A stretch of 21,669 nucleotides of DNA, from positions 1-21,669 of the forward strand of contig JABYQR010000545.1 of the NCBI GenBank assembly GCA_022592445.1, written 5' to 3'. The translations under genes were made by a program, and so were the position numbers. Below the pieces are notes generated by a model. That model was not told where the DNA came from. It was given only the letters and a program-made list of their open reading frames with translations, and ran no database searches. The first letter of the stretch is position 1; each line of letters starts with the position of its first letter. The stretch comes from Cytidiella melzeri (Eukaryota > Basidiomycota > Agaricomycetes > Polyporales > Irpicaceae). Shown here piece after piece: positions 1 through 8,290 of the stretch.

Positions 1-702
1 GTTGGCCAAAAAACTACACCCTCCCTATACCATCTGATTGATCTATCATTCTCTATGTCTTTCCAAACTCCTTTTCTTTCATACCCCAGCTTCTCTTTCG
101 GCCACGGCAGTGCCTTCATTCATTTTCTTTACAATTATGCTCGTCTTTCCACTTTCAATAACCCTCCTATCACCGATGTTGCACCTAGTAGTGCTGCACA
201 CTTTCCTAACCTTTTATTCTCGTCTATGGCAGTCATCATGGAGTTATTTTGGCACGTCATGGAGGCGTATGAAGACAATGAGGTCTACACCATTCAGATC
301 AACACGGGGGATTTCTCACGCAACCGTACATATCGGAGTCCCAGGTGCCGCAGGGCCTTCTGCCAAATGGCGCATTTGCGGCTCGTTTGGGAGCACCCTG
401 ACCACAATGGTTTCAATGACCAATGGTTCAACATTCCTGACCCCATCAACCACGCTCGCACGTTTATACCCTCGCCTATTGTTGAATACACTACCATGCC
501 TGGAGATCGACCTGACTGGGCCAATGCTACCATTCAGGGAAGCACCCAGACGTTTCTCATGGTCTTTCGTCAACAACTCCCCCTGTCTTTGGCAATTGAG
601 CAGACGAACTGGACTGTGAAGGGCCATGGCTACGGGCAGTATGAGATTGGGAATTTCTCCGTGCAAGGACCATCCCCACTGCACAACTTCCTCTTGAGTT
701 AG
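1..702 (+). CDS. Unrecognised ORF at the 3' end of an LTR retrotransposon (5' end outside window)
   Basis: The frame is open from base 1 to a TAG at 700-702. The first ATG is at 55, but the ORF may begin upstream of the window, so the start is unsure. From the ATG it would encode 215 aa, rich in aromatic residues and proline, with a hydrophobic first 60 residues. I recognise no protease, reverse transcriptase, RNase H, integrase or chromodomain motif. It lies upstream of a polypurine tract and LTR in the sense direction, so it belongs to the retrotransposon, in the position after pol where a third ORF or an env-like gene can sit. Its end overlaps (644-702) the open frame of the next ORF, which suggests that the two were one protein split by a frameshift or small intron. 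Function is unknown. Confidence 0.5.
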   Translation, partial: VGQKTTPSLYHLIDLSFSMSFQTPFLSYPSFSFGHGSAFIHFLYNYARLSTFNNPPITDVAPSSAAHFPNLLFSSMAVIMELFWHVMEAYEDNEVYTIQINTGDFSRNRTYRSPRCRRAFCQMAHLRLVWEHPDHNGFNDQWFNIPDPINHARTFIPSPIVEYTTMPGDRPDWANATIQGSTQTFLMVFRQQLPLSLAIEQTNWTVKGHGYGQYEIGNFSVQGPSPLHNFLLS

Positions 703-1163
703 CTGCCACCGAACAAATGGTTCAACAGCTTGTCCCCTCACAGGACCAACGAGTACCGCGGTCTTGTTTTGATCTCATCTTGTGGGAATGGTTGGCACGG
801 TTGGAGCAACTTCAAAGGGATAGGGATCTTCGTCTTTGCACTACAGTCATACAGTGTGAAGCAGCATCTATCAAGGCCCGGGCTAATACTCATTATTATC
901 GAGTCTCACGCCCCCCTCTGGCTTGGTCCAGAACCGAGAATGAGCCGCAGGTCGAACGCCCTTGTCAACGACGTCGCATGACTCCCCCTACCCCCACACC
1001 ACCTCCAAGACCACCAGCTCCCACTCCTGCCAACGCTTTATTGACCAGACTAAGGACAGTGCCTGCCCTCGTTGAAGACAATGATACCACCGCGGAGTCT
1101 CCTCCTTCACCTTTGACTTCACTGAGTGACGACGATGCAACACTTGCAAACAAGGAGTCTTAA
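644..1163 (+). CDS. Unrecognised C-terminal ORF of the same LTR retrotransposon
   Basis: This frame opens just after a TGA near 643 and runs to TAA at 1161-1163. The only ATG near its start is at 717, giving 148 aa. The codons between about 646 and 717 also read as ordinary protein (TAQLPLELAATEQM), which supports continuation from the preceding ORF through a frame change. The C-terminal half is proline-rich (around residues 80-105) and then acidic and serine-rich. No catalytic motif is visible. The stop codon directly abuts the polypurine tract, so this is the last coding sequence of the element. Confidence 0.5.
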
Positions 1164-1174
1164 AGGGGAGGTAA
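1162..1174 (+). other. Polypurine tract of the LTR retrotransposon
   Basis: AAAGGGGAGGTAA lies immediately before the TGTTAC start of the LTR. A purine run in this position primes plus-strand DNA synthesis in LTR retrotransposons. It starts inside the stop codon of the last ORF. Confidence 0.75.
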
Positions 1175-1886
1175 TGTTACAAACGGTCTTCACACCCTAT
1201 TATTTTTCTTTACTTCTTCGATTACCTTGATAACCAGTTATCTTCTTTACAATTGCCTTGACGATCCAACTCGTCCTTCCTCCATCATTCCCTGATCCAA
1301 ATCGCCTCCGTTCAACACGGACTATTATGTTACCAGTTGCCTTCTGATGTCCATTCAAACCCCGGACCTAACTCTGATTGGTTACCATTGCTTTGGTTCA
1401 ACCCTCGGCCTTTCCATACCTCCGATACCACTCCATTGGGTCCAACCACGTCTATCCCCTGTTTCGGATCCAACTCCGTCTATCCCCTGTTTCGGGTTCA
1501 ACCCCTTCTCTATTGATCTCTGCCTCATGTTTCACCTTTCTATTGTTCCTTGTTTGCGCACCTTGACGGTCTTTTCTCTCATTGGCTTTCCAGAGTAGTG
1601 GCTGTTCTCTCTGTATTGTTCTTCCTTTCTGTTTCTCCAATTTGCTACCACTACCTCGGACTGGTCCAAAAGTAGTTATGTCAACATGTATAAATAGCTG
1701 CTAGACATGGGGCTAGAACCTCAGTCTATCCACTTCGTATCAATATTCCTCCTATTAAACCATCATCTGTCTGCCACTGTGCTTGACAGCGACCGCGCGG
1801 CCTAGACCATCATCAGATCTTGAGTGTAGCTACACCAAGGGGTTCTGACCTGACAACTTGTCCCTTGATGATAGTCAGTCTTAACA
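1175..1886 (+). repeat. 3' LTR (712 bp), Ty3/gypsy-like by inference
   Basis: The LTR begins TGTTAC and ends CTTAACA, so its ends form the short inverted repeat TGTTA/TAACA. A purine-rich tract precedes it and a TATA box lies at 1689. Its right edge is set independently: from base 1887 the sequence is homologous, in reverse, to element A copy 2, and the homology stops exactly at 1886. The element therefore inserted into element A. The target duplication would start TTGTG (1887-1891), but the partner is outside the window. Between about 1439 and 1520 the LTR holds two to three copies of a roughly 28-bp unit containing TCTATCCCCTGTTTC. Assignment to gypsy rests only on the style of the termini and tract. 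Confidence 0.8.
1689..1696 (+). promoter_or_regulatory. TATA box in the LTR
   Basis: TATAAATA sits about 190 bp before the LTR end, the expected place for the U3 promoter, so transcription would start near 1720. Confidence 0.55.
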
Positions 1887-2272
1887 TTGTGGTTCTCGCC
1901 TTCAAAGTCTGGCGAAAGCCAACAGTCTGGGTGCAGCGCGCGCTGGCGGTTGCAGTCAAGTGGAACGAAAGGTCCTGAGCGCAGGGGAATTGGGTGGTTG
2001 CTTTGAGTGTCGCAATAAGAGCAGTTGCCAAGCGAGTCCACAACGGAGGTGACGGACGACGCTGGCAAGTGTGATTTAGGAGTGGATCTCTCAGGGGAGA
2101 CACTAGGCGCTACTGAGGGTTCAGGCGGTGGCGTGGGTGCGGGGATGATAGGGTAGCAGTGAAGGACCTCGTGGCACGGGCGGTATGGGCAGCAACTGTC
2201 TGGTAAGTGGGGAACTGTTGGAAAATAACGACAAACACGAGTTGGGTTGTCAATAGTAGGCGCAGCGGACAT
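1887..2272 (-). pseudogene. Truncated copy of the element A cysteine-rich ORF
   Basis: The ATG at 2272 corresponds to the start of the 175-aa ORF of copy 2 at 14445. Alignment is continuous, with the shared stretches VPHLPD, YPIIPAP, SPERSTPKS, NCSYCDTQS and IPLRSGPFVPLDC. Two cysteines of the putative metal-binding cluster are lost: CRYC reads CRYF and CPYC reads CPYR. The ORF is cut by the LTR at 1886 and runs on into LTR sequence. It is most likely non-functional. Confidence 0.7.
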
Positions 2273-2420
2273 AAACGTAGAGAAAGACACAATGAAGCAA
2301 CGCAGGAGATGCTAAAGCTGTTGGCGCAAAGAGACTCCCTCAACGCAAGCGCAAAGTGTAAAGGAACAGTGAGAACTGGGGTGGGGATTGATTGGTTCTC
2401 TACGCAGTACAGGCAACACC

Positions 2421-2429
2421 TTTTATATA
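2421..2429 (-). promoter_or_regulatory. TATA box of element A copy 1
   Basis: TATATAAAA on the minus strand lies about 150 bp upstream of the small ORF and aligns with the TATA box of copy 2. Confidence 0.6.
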
Positions 2430-3409
2430 CCTAAGCCCCTCTCCTAAACCTTTCCTTCTTTGTCCTAAACCCAAATGCAAGAGCGAGGAAACACTGTGGC
2501 AAAGTACTTCCGTCCACGGAGGCAAAATGACCAGCGAGTCGACGCCCATAGGACACAGTGTTGGTCGACGCGGAGAAGCGGCGCGCGCACTTACACTGAA
2601 GGGGCACCAACCGTTGTGAGCAGGTGATGAGGTGCCGTCCCAGAGTTGCACAGCGTGGCGTGATAGGAGCCTTTCTTAAACGGGGTCTGCGAGTCAATTT
2701 TCTTCTATCGTTGGTCCGACCTGCGTCCAAAACACTTGGTGGATGGCTGGCCCATGCTCCGACGCAAAAGGGTGCGTGTCTGCGAGTTAGAGTCCAGTGC
2801 GAATTCTCGGCCTTGGATGTTTCTGGCGGGTTGCTGCCCCTTGCCAAGTCCTCGGATCCTCGGCGGACTCCTCGTGACCTCGGTGAACCTCTCGTGCCCG
2901 CGACACTGGGAAAGTGGAGGGATTTGCCGCTCAGGAGGATGCGGGCCGCACAAATGGCTGGCTACTGCCGTGTCTCCGTGCCTAGCCATTTTCTGGACGT
3001 ATCACCGGACATTGCGTTTACGGCAGAGGATATTGTGGGCAAGGAGCCAATGGAGACAGATATGGCAGAGCAGGACCTTGCTCAACTTTGTGTGCAACTT
3101 GTGTTGCAGTTCAAGGGGCAACTTGGGCGACGTATTGCACGACTGAAGCAGGAGCTGGAAGACGTGTGTGCGGAGAAGGTGAGAGAGGAGGCGGCTGTGA
3201 AGGAGAGCAGACGGGATCTGGAGATGGTGTGGAAGTCGCGAATGGTGAACATTCAGAAGATGCAGCCGTTGAATACCGTTCAGTTGGTGAAGCACACGGT
3301 GAAGCGGGAATTTATGCTTATGTACGTTGTGTACCGTGAGTATTACCCTGCGTTGAGTGTTACATCGAAAAAGTGGATGGCAAGAAACATTGAGAAGATG
3401 CCAGGCGAG

Positions 3410-3459
3410 GTGATTGAGCAAGTGATGAATGTGGTGTGATGTGCTAACATTTTGACTAG
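3410..3459 (+). other. Intron in gene Z (50 nt)
   Basis: GT at 3410, a branch-like GCTAAC at 3442-3447 and TAG at 3457-3459. Removing it joins two open frames in phase 0 (MPGE to LHWRAAQKM) and skips the in-frame stop at 3437-3439. The donor GTGATT is weaker than GTGAGT. Confidence 0.6.
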
Positions 3460-4257
3460 TTGCACTGGCGAGCTGCGCAGAAGATGTTTTATGTGCAGGA
3501 GCTGATTCTGCAGCTGATTACGTCTTTGTGGATGTACAAGGAAGTGCTGAGCATTGTGCAGAGGGAGGATAGAGCAACAATTGGTCTGTGTTCCTCTGCA
3601 GCAAAGCTGCACTGGGCTTGCAAGGCAATGACGGCTGGGCAGCACGAGGAGCTTGAGGTTGTGACGGACTTTGGGGAGTTGAAGGTGCTGACAGACAACA
3701 ACTGTGTCAAGATCATGTCGTTAACAGCGGGCTACAAGCGCAGGCATGACGGGGATAGATGGAGTGATCTGAAGCGACAGCACAAGGAGGAGGAGGAGGC
3801 GAATGTGGTTGCGCACCTTGCGGAGATGGTTGAGTTGCGGGTGAAGTTGTCTGGGCTGATTGAGCTGTGTCACGAGGCGACTGGTGTCCCAGACCAGGAT
3901 GTGCTTACAACGGCAAAGATGGAGTACTTCGACGAGGTGTACAAGGACCTGATTGACCTAAAGAACTACATCCAGGCCGGTACGTTGGGGAGCAACCAGT
4001 ACGACCACCAGCTCAAGCAGTACGCAATGAATGTGGCTGCAACGTTGTCGAACAAGGGTAAGAAGCTGGCGAGGGACAAGTTTGAGCGGAGGGCTCAGTA
4101 CGACTCGTATGCGTGATGAGCATTGGTTCTGCTTGGCCACCGTACGGAGAGCTACACACTGTGGCCACTGGCGACAAAGATCCCGTTGGAGCATGCGTAC
4201 AAGCGGCTTGCGGCGGGCCAGGAAGGGATTGAGGAGGTGAGCAGCTTTCTCTCTGAG

Positions 4258-4648
4258 CTCCAATAGCAATGTGTGGTGTTATCGGAGGACAGTGCATGTG
4301 TGTCTGATAACGAGAGAGTCCACTATTGGCGGGCAGCCTCTGTCTGCCCCAGGACATGCATGATGTCGGATGGTGGATGAGCTCTTTAACGGACACATAA
4401 GCGCTGGGCAGCCATACAACAGAGTTTAGGAGAGTGTCCAATAGTGCCATTGTGCGCTATCAGATATGGTAGCAGGACGTGCACTGATAGCGGCTTTCTG
4501 CACTATCAGAGTTCGTCCTATGTGGTGGCCGATAGTGCGATGTGCCACTATCAGAGATGGTACAAGGACTGTCTCCAATAGTGTCATTGTGCACTATTGG
4601 AGCACATCCATGTCACGTCTCCAATAGTGTCAGCGTACACTATTGGAG
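4258..4648 (+). repeat. Tandem array of small hairpins, 45-46 bp period
   Basis: Five clear hairpins start at 4438, 4484, 4529, 4575 and 4621 (9-bp stem coordinates), at steps of 46, 45, 46 and 46 bp. Each is a 9-bp stem, an 8-nt loop and a 9-bp stem, for example CCAATAGTG/CACTATTGG. The last two have perfect 11-bp stems (4573-4602 and 4619-4648). Older-looking members lie near 4258 and 4303, in register with the same period. The stems vary in a paired way (CCAATAG/CTATTGG against CTGATAG/CTATCAG). The array sits in the probable intron of gene Z, and a related hairpin lies at 17230. It is not a CRISPR: the spacers resemble one another, the repeats diverge, and the genome is eukaryotic. Confidence 0.8.
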
Positions 4649-5469
4649 TTGCTGCTCCATCGACCATTCCGCAAGAAGTGACACTGACAAACCTTCATGC
4701 AGCTTGCTCTGTGGTTTGCTCTGCTCATGCTCTACTCAAGCAACAATTCTCGTGGACACGGTGGCAAGGACCTCACGCAGGCGATGTTCCATTGGTTGTT
4801 GTTGAGTGGGTCGCCATTGCAAGGTCCAAGGTCAAGGATGCCCAGAACGTGTTGTTCACCACGATCTGGTCATTACCAGAGATCCTGGACATGCTCCAGA
4901 CAAGCGTCAGTCCTGGGTGCCGCCACACGCTGCCACAATGCCTCCTCAAGAACAGCAACATCCAGCGCTGCGCCCATGGGAACGTCATTAACTCGGCCTT
5001 TGCCAAGGGCAATCCAGACACGGTGAACCCCAAGGTCTGGACAACAATGATGAAGAAGTGTCTCAACCCAGCAAACAACTTCATCGATGACGCGGATGCC
5101 GACGTTGACGAGACGGACAACGAGGATTACGGCACCAGGAAACAACCAAGGGTGACCACGGTGGCACTCTCAAAGCCTGGAAAACGCGCTCAGCAAGGTG
5201 CTGAGACAGCTGAACAGAAGCTGCCCCCAGCTCTCAAGACGCCCTTTGACATTGCCTGCTTCCTGCCGATCTTCAGGGGTTTCAATCAGCCATTTCCCAC
5301 TACCATGTTCTGGATGGGAGCCGTTGTGAAGGAGATCAGCACCATGTTGACCACGGCGAGGAAAAGGCGTGCTCAGCTGGTTGCGAGTTGGGACACGGTA
5401 AACTTGAACCTCATTGCTCAGAACCCCATTGACTGGCAGTCATACAAGAGCAACAGTATGGCGACTATT

Positions 5470-5477
5470 GCGAGTGA
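5470..5477. repeat. Left 8-bp target-site duplication of the hAT element
   Basis: GCGAGTGA here is repeated exactly at 13169-13176, directly outside the other terminal inverted repeat. Eight bases is the standard hAT duplication length. Confidence 0.9.
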
Positions 5478-5485
5478 TAAACCAT

Positions 5486-5646
5486 AGCACAGGTTGCAGG
5501 TTACCTATAGGTACTCATGGGTTAACCCTCACAACAACCCACGGGTATATTGACTCATGGGTAGCACATACCTGTGGTGCAGGTTGGCCACAGGTGCGGG
5601 TCAGCCATCTGAGAAGTATGATACCTGCGGGTTGACCCGCGGGTAA
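5486..5646. repeat. Left subterminal repeats of the hAT element
   Basis: Dense short motifs in both orientations (CAGGTGCGGGT, ACCTGCGGGT, GACCCGCGGGT, ACTCATGGGT). The same vocabulary recurs at 13012-13160 near the other end. By analogy with known hAT elements they are probably transposase binding sites. Confidence 0.65.
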
Positions 5647-5680
5647 GCAAAAGAAAGAATGAATTTAATCTTCGACAACA

Positions 5681-6079
5681 CACTGGGTAACCACGGCCCA
5701 ATTTCCGGTGGAAAAACATGAGAAATATGTGAGAAAAAATGGCGATTTTACGGTACCTTCTTGTAGCAGAAATAGCGCCGAAAAACACTGAATATTTCAT
5801 CTTGTTTTTCTTGTGAGCGAATGGATGAAAAAGTGGCTTTTTTCTCAATGCGTTTTTCCGGCCTTTTGGTGACGCTCCGTTTAGGCATCACCAAAAGGCC
5901 GGAAAAACGCATTGAGAAAAAAGCCACTTTTTCATCCATTCGCTCACAAGAAAAACAAGATGAAATATTCAGTGTTTTTCGGCGCTATTTCTGCTACAAA
6001 AAGGTTCTGTAAAATCGCCATTTTTTCTCACGTATTTCTCATGTTTTTCCACCGGAAATTGGGCCGTGGTTACCCAGTG
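5681..6079. mobile_element. 399-bp palindromic MITE with CACTG ends
   Basis: Two 192-bp arms (5681-5872 and 5888-6079) are near-perfect reverse complements around a 15-nt loop, with only a handful of mismatches. The ends are CACTGGGTAACC and its complement, flanked on both sides by ACA (5678-5680, 6080-6082). CACTG/CACTA termini with a 3-bp duplication are typical of the CACTA (EnSpm/CMC) superfamily, so it is probably a non-autonomous member or fold-back derivative. It has no coding capacity of its own; the open frames in its arms are by-products of the palindrome. It sits at the 3' end of the hAT transposase gene. Confidence 0.85.
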
Positions 6080-6490
6080 ACATGTACATCAGTATCTACA
6101 GCAATAGCTTTCTCTTTGCCCTTCTTTGGCCGTTTGTTTTTATCTTGAAAGCCCTGTAGTATCTCCTCCTCAGGTATGACACCCGGAATAGAAGCCCATA
6201 AACTCAGAACAGTTGCAGCATGATTAGACTCATTGTTCAGAGAATGACGCCGTTTCGAGACAGTGAGGCCACCGCGCGAAAAAGCACGCTCAACATCGGT
6301 TGACGAAGCCGGTGCAGACAAGAAGTCAATGGCCATTTGCGCAAGTGCCCGCTCGTGCGTATTGTTGCTGGACACTAGAATGCCATTCCAATGCTGCAAA
6401 GGATTGTCGACATCAATGAGGCACGACAACTGAAGATAGTCATTGAGAACATCAATAGCATTGTTACTAGCGTTAGCAAGGCCGGCAAGC

Positions 6491-8290
6491 GGCAAGTACA
6501 ATTCCTGAAGATTGAATGAAATACTACTTTTTGAGCCAGATTTGTAAGTAAACTTGGTGCTGGTAGTAGCCTGAACAAGTAATTATGTTAGGAATTGCTT
6601 CTTCAATGAGTAATGTATAGTAAGTTGGTGGTTTGTTTCCACTGGAGCACACAATTATTCATGAAAGAAGAGGGACTGTGCTGTATTGTTTGAAGTGCAA
6701 CAATAGGTATAAACACAGAATTAAAACATGTACAAGTTGGTAGAGTAAGGCATGGAGATAAATATTGTTTGATGTGTGTCTTCTTCTTGATGGTGTTGAA
6801 CTATGTTAGATTTTCTAGATACAATCTGGTAAACTGCAGGAGCAGGGTTGCAAGTGATTATGTTATTGATAGCAAATTGAATAAATCATATAGCATGAAA
6901 TAGTTAATTGCACCTGTGACTTTGTTACCAAAAGGAACCTGAGTAAACAACTCTGTTCCTGGTAAGGACCTTGCCAAGCCATCTGGTCATGAATATCAAC
7001 TGTATTACGGGCATTTTCTATTGGTAGCACCGTTGATAGGCAACTTGATCTGGGATAAAGTGACTGTACTACAAATGATAAGTCTGGTTGCGGGAAAATG
7101 AGCCATACATTGATGATGGGAGTCACCAATGGTAGCAAGGGGCTTCATACATCTTATCATAAATCTAGTGCAGTGTTCACTGCTGATGACAGAAAATTGC
7201 TTGTGTAAGAAATAAAGGGCTTGAGGGTGTCTCATTAGATCAACTCCCACAGCAAGTTACATGTGTCCTGTGGATGTATGAACTGCCTCATCTCCATTGA
7301 AACTGCCACAGGCTGTGTTCTGATTGTAACTCCCACTTACAGAGCAAATGGTGGATGTAAAACTGTAAGAAAGAATCAAAGGCAGTGCTCTATGCTGATG
7401 TAACCATGTCCTATTGATGTCTGAGCTGCATCAGCCCCACTAAAACTGCCACAGGCTGTGTTCTGATTTTAACTCCTCCTTAGAGAGCAACTTATGGTTG
7501 TGAAACTTTGTGAAACAATCTGATGCAGTGCTTGCTGCTGATGCAACCATGTCCTGTTGATGTCTGAACTGCCTCACCCCATTGGAACTGCCACAGGCTG
7601 TGTTCTGATTGTAATTCCTGCTTAGAGAGCAACTAACAGTTGTGAAACTTTGTGGAGCAATCAGATGTAGTACTCACTGCTGATGCAGCCACAAATTTAC
7701 ATTGTCCAAGCATGTAGGGGTTGAGAATTTGTAGTGAGCTTCCAAACTACTGGTAATTCTTGCTCAGAGCCAATACTATGTGTGGCATGCCTTCTAATTG
7801 TATTTCTTGTTCAGAGAGCAAGCAATGTCTGTAGATTGCTGCACATGCACCTGACCAGGATTTGAAATAATTTGCCAGCAGGAGTGGAGTTTGAATCTGA
7901 GTCTGGATGACTTTTTTCAGTAGACTGGCCATAACTTGCTCAATTCCACTTCAATTGACAGGATGTTTGTACCAGGATGTTGCCACAAGATAGGGCTATC
8001 CAATGGTGTATTATATGTCCAGATTTACACCCATATGCAGTCTCTAAAAATCAAAAACTGCATTTTGATTGAAGAAGTGATCTGATACAAAGTTATAAAG
8101 GGCTGATAACAAGGTCAGTGTGATGCCATCAGCTGTGTTCATTGTTTTTTTATTGACACTGTTACTGTCTGTATTTTGCCATCAAATTCCCACACTTTGG
8201 GGGACAAAAAGGTCACATCTGAAAAGGCATCAATGTGCTGGAGTGCACTGGAACAATTCTTCTTCATTCTTCAGGAATTGTAATTTTGCC
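6491..8290. mobile_element. AT-rich ~1.8-kb insertion between two transposase exons, with imperfect terminal inverted repeats
   Basis: The hAT coding signal stops near 8299 and resumes near 6530, where the family would have at most a small intron. The intervening sequence is AT-richer than its surroundings and has no supported gene. Its edges are an imperfect inverted repeat: 6491-6519 and the reverse complement of 8262-8290 share GGCAA, then TACAATTCCTGAAGA exactly, then a similar GAATGAA tail. It contains a 142-bp tandem repeat. I find no clear target-site duplication, so the boundaries and mobile nature are inferred. An unusually large intron is the alternative. Confidence 0.5.
7160..7700. 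repeat. Tandem repeat, about 142-bp period, 3-4 copies
   Basis: CCACAGGCTGTGTTCTGATT recurs with GGCTGTG at 7311, 7454 and 7596 (steps of 143 and 142). Further shared blocks are GATGTCTGA-CTGC, TTAGAGAGCAACT and GCTGATG. Partial, more diverged copies extend on both sides, for example TTGTTCAGAGAGCAA near 7810. There is no coding potential in the repeat. Confidence 0.75.

Larger units (their letters stand above)
1887..3004 (-). mobile_element. Element A, copy 1 (truncated by the LTR retrotransposon)
   Basis: Read on the minus strand from 3004 down to 1887, this matches 13712 to about 14840 on the plus strand throughout, at roughly 80-85% identity by eye. The shared stretch covers the upstream region, the TATA box, the 5' leader and the first two thirds of the small ORF. 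The element begins TGATAC (GTATCA at 2999-3004 on the plus strand), the same start as copy 2. At that point homology ends and the reading frame of gene Z begins. The other end was cut off by the LTR retrotransposon at 1886. The class of element is unknown. Confidence 0.8.
3005..5477 (+). pseudogene. Gene Z, piece 1: large unknown protein gene, cut on both sides by transposons
   Basis: Not recognised. Exon a (3005-3409) encodes a charged, coiled-coil-like helix (GRRIARLKQELEDV). A 50-nt intron follows (3410-3459, GTGATT to GACTAG, branch-like GCTAAC), then exon b (3460-4236), continuing in phase. Exon b has tandem in-frame TGA codons at 4114-4119 and then stays open to a possible donor at 4237; a 39-nt GT-AG segment starting at 4113 could remove them. 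4237 to about 4670 holds the hairpin array and is probably intronic. The next open stretch reaches 5477 and includes an acidic run (DDADADVDETDNED, near 5085). At 5477 a hAT element interrupts it; the same frame resumes at 13169. Upstream it is cut by element A at 3004. No domain is identified. Confidence 0.6.

Noticed and set aside
2624..3004. Upstream part of the long plus-strand frame leading into gene Z
   Set aside because: This stretch is element A sequence, homologous in reverse to 13712-14100, so the open frame through it is fortuitous.
4438..4648. CRISPR-like layout of palindromic repeats with about 20-bp spacers
   Set aside because: The genome is eukaryotic, the repeats differ from each other, the spacers are related, and no cas gene is present. 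It fits a hairpin minisatellite.
5488..5646. Terminal repeat of the hAT element starting at CACAGG
   Set aside because: The inverted match extends further out to TAAA at 5478, and only that boundary gives the exact 8-bp duplication.
5748..6012. Near-identical 63-aa open frames on both strands
   Set aside because: They are by-products of the 399-bp palindrome.
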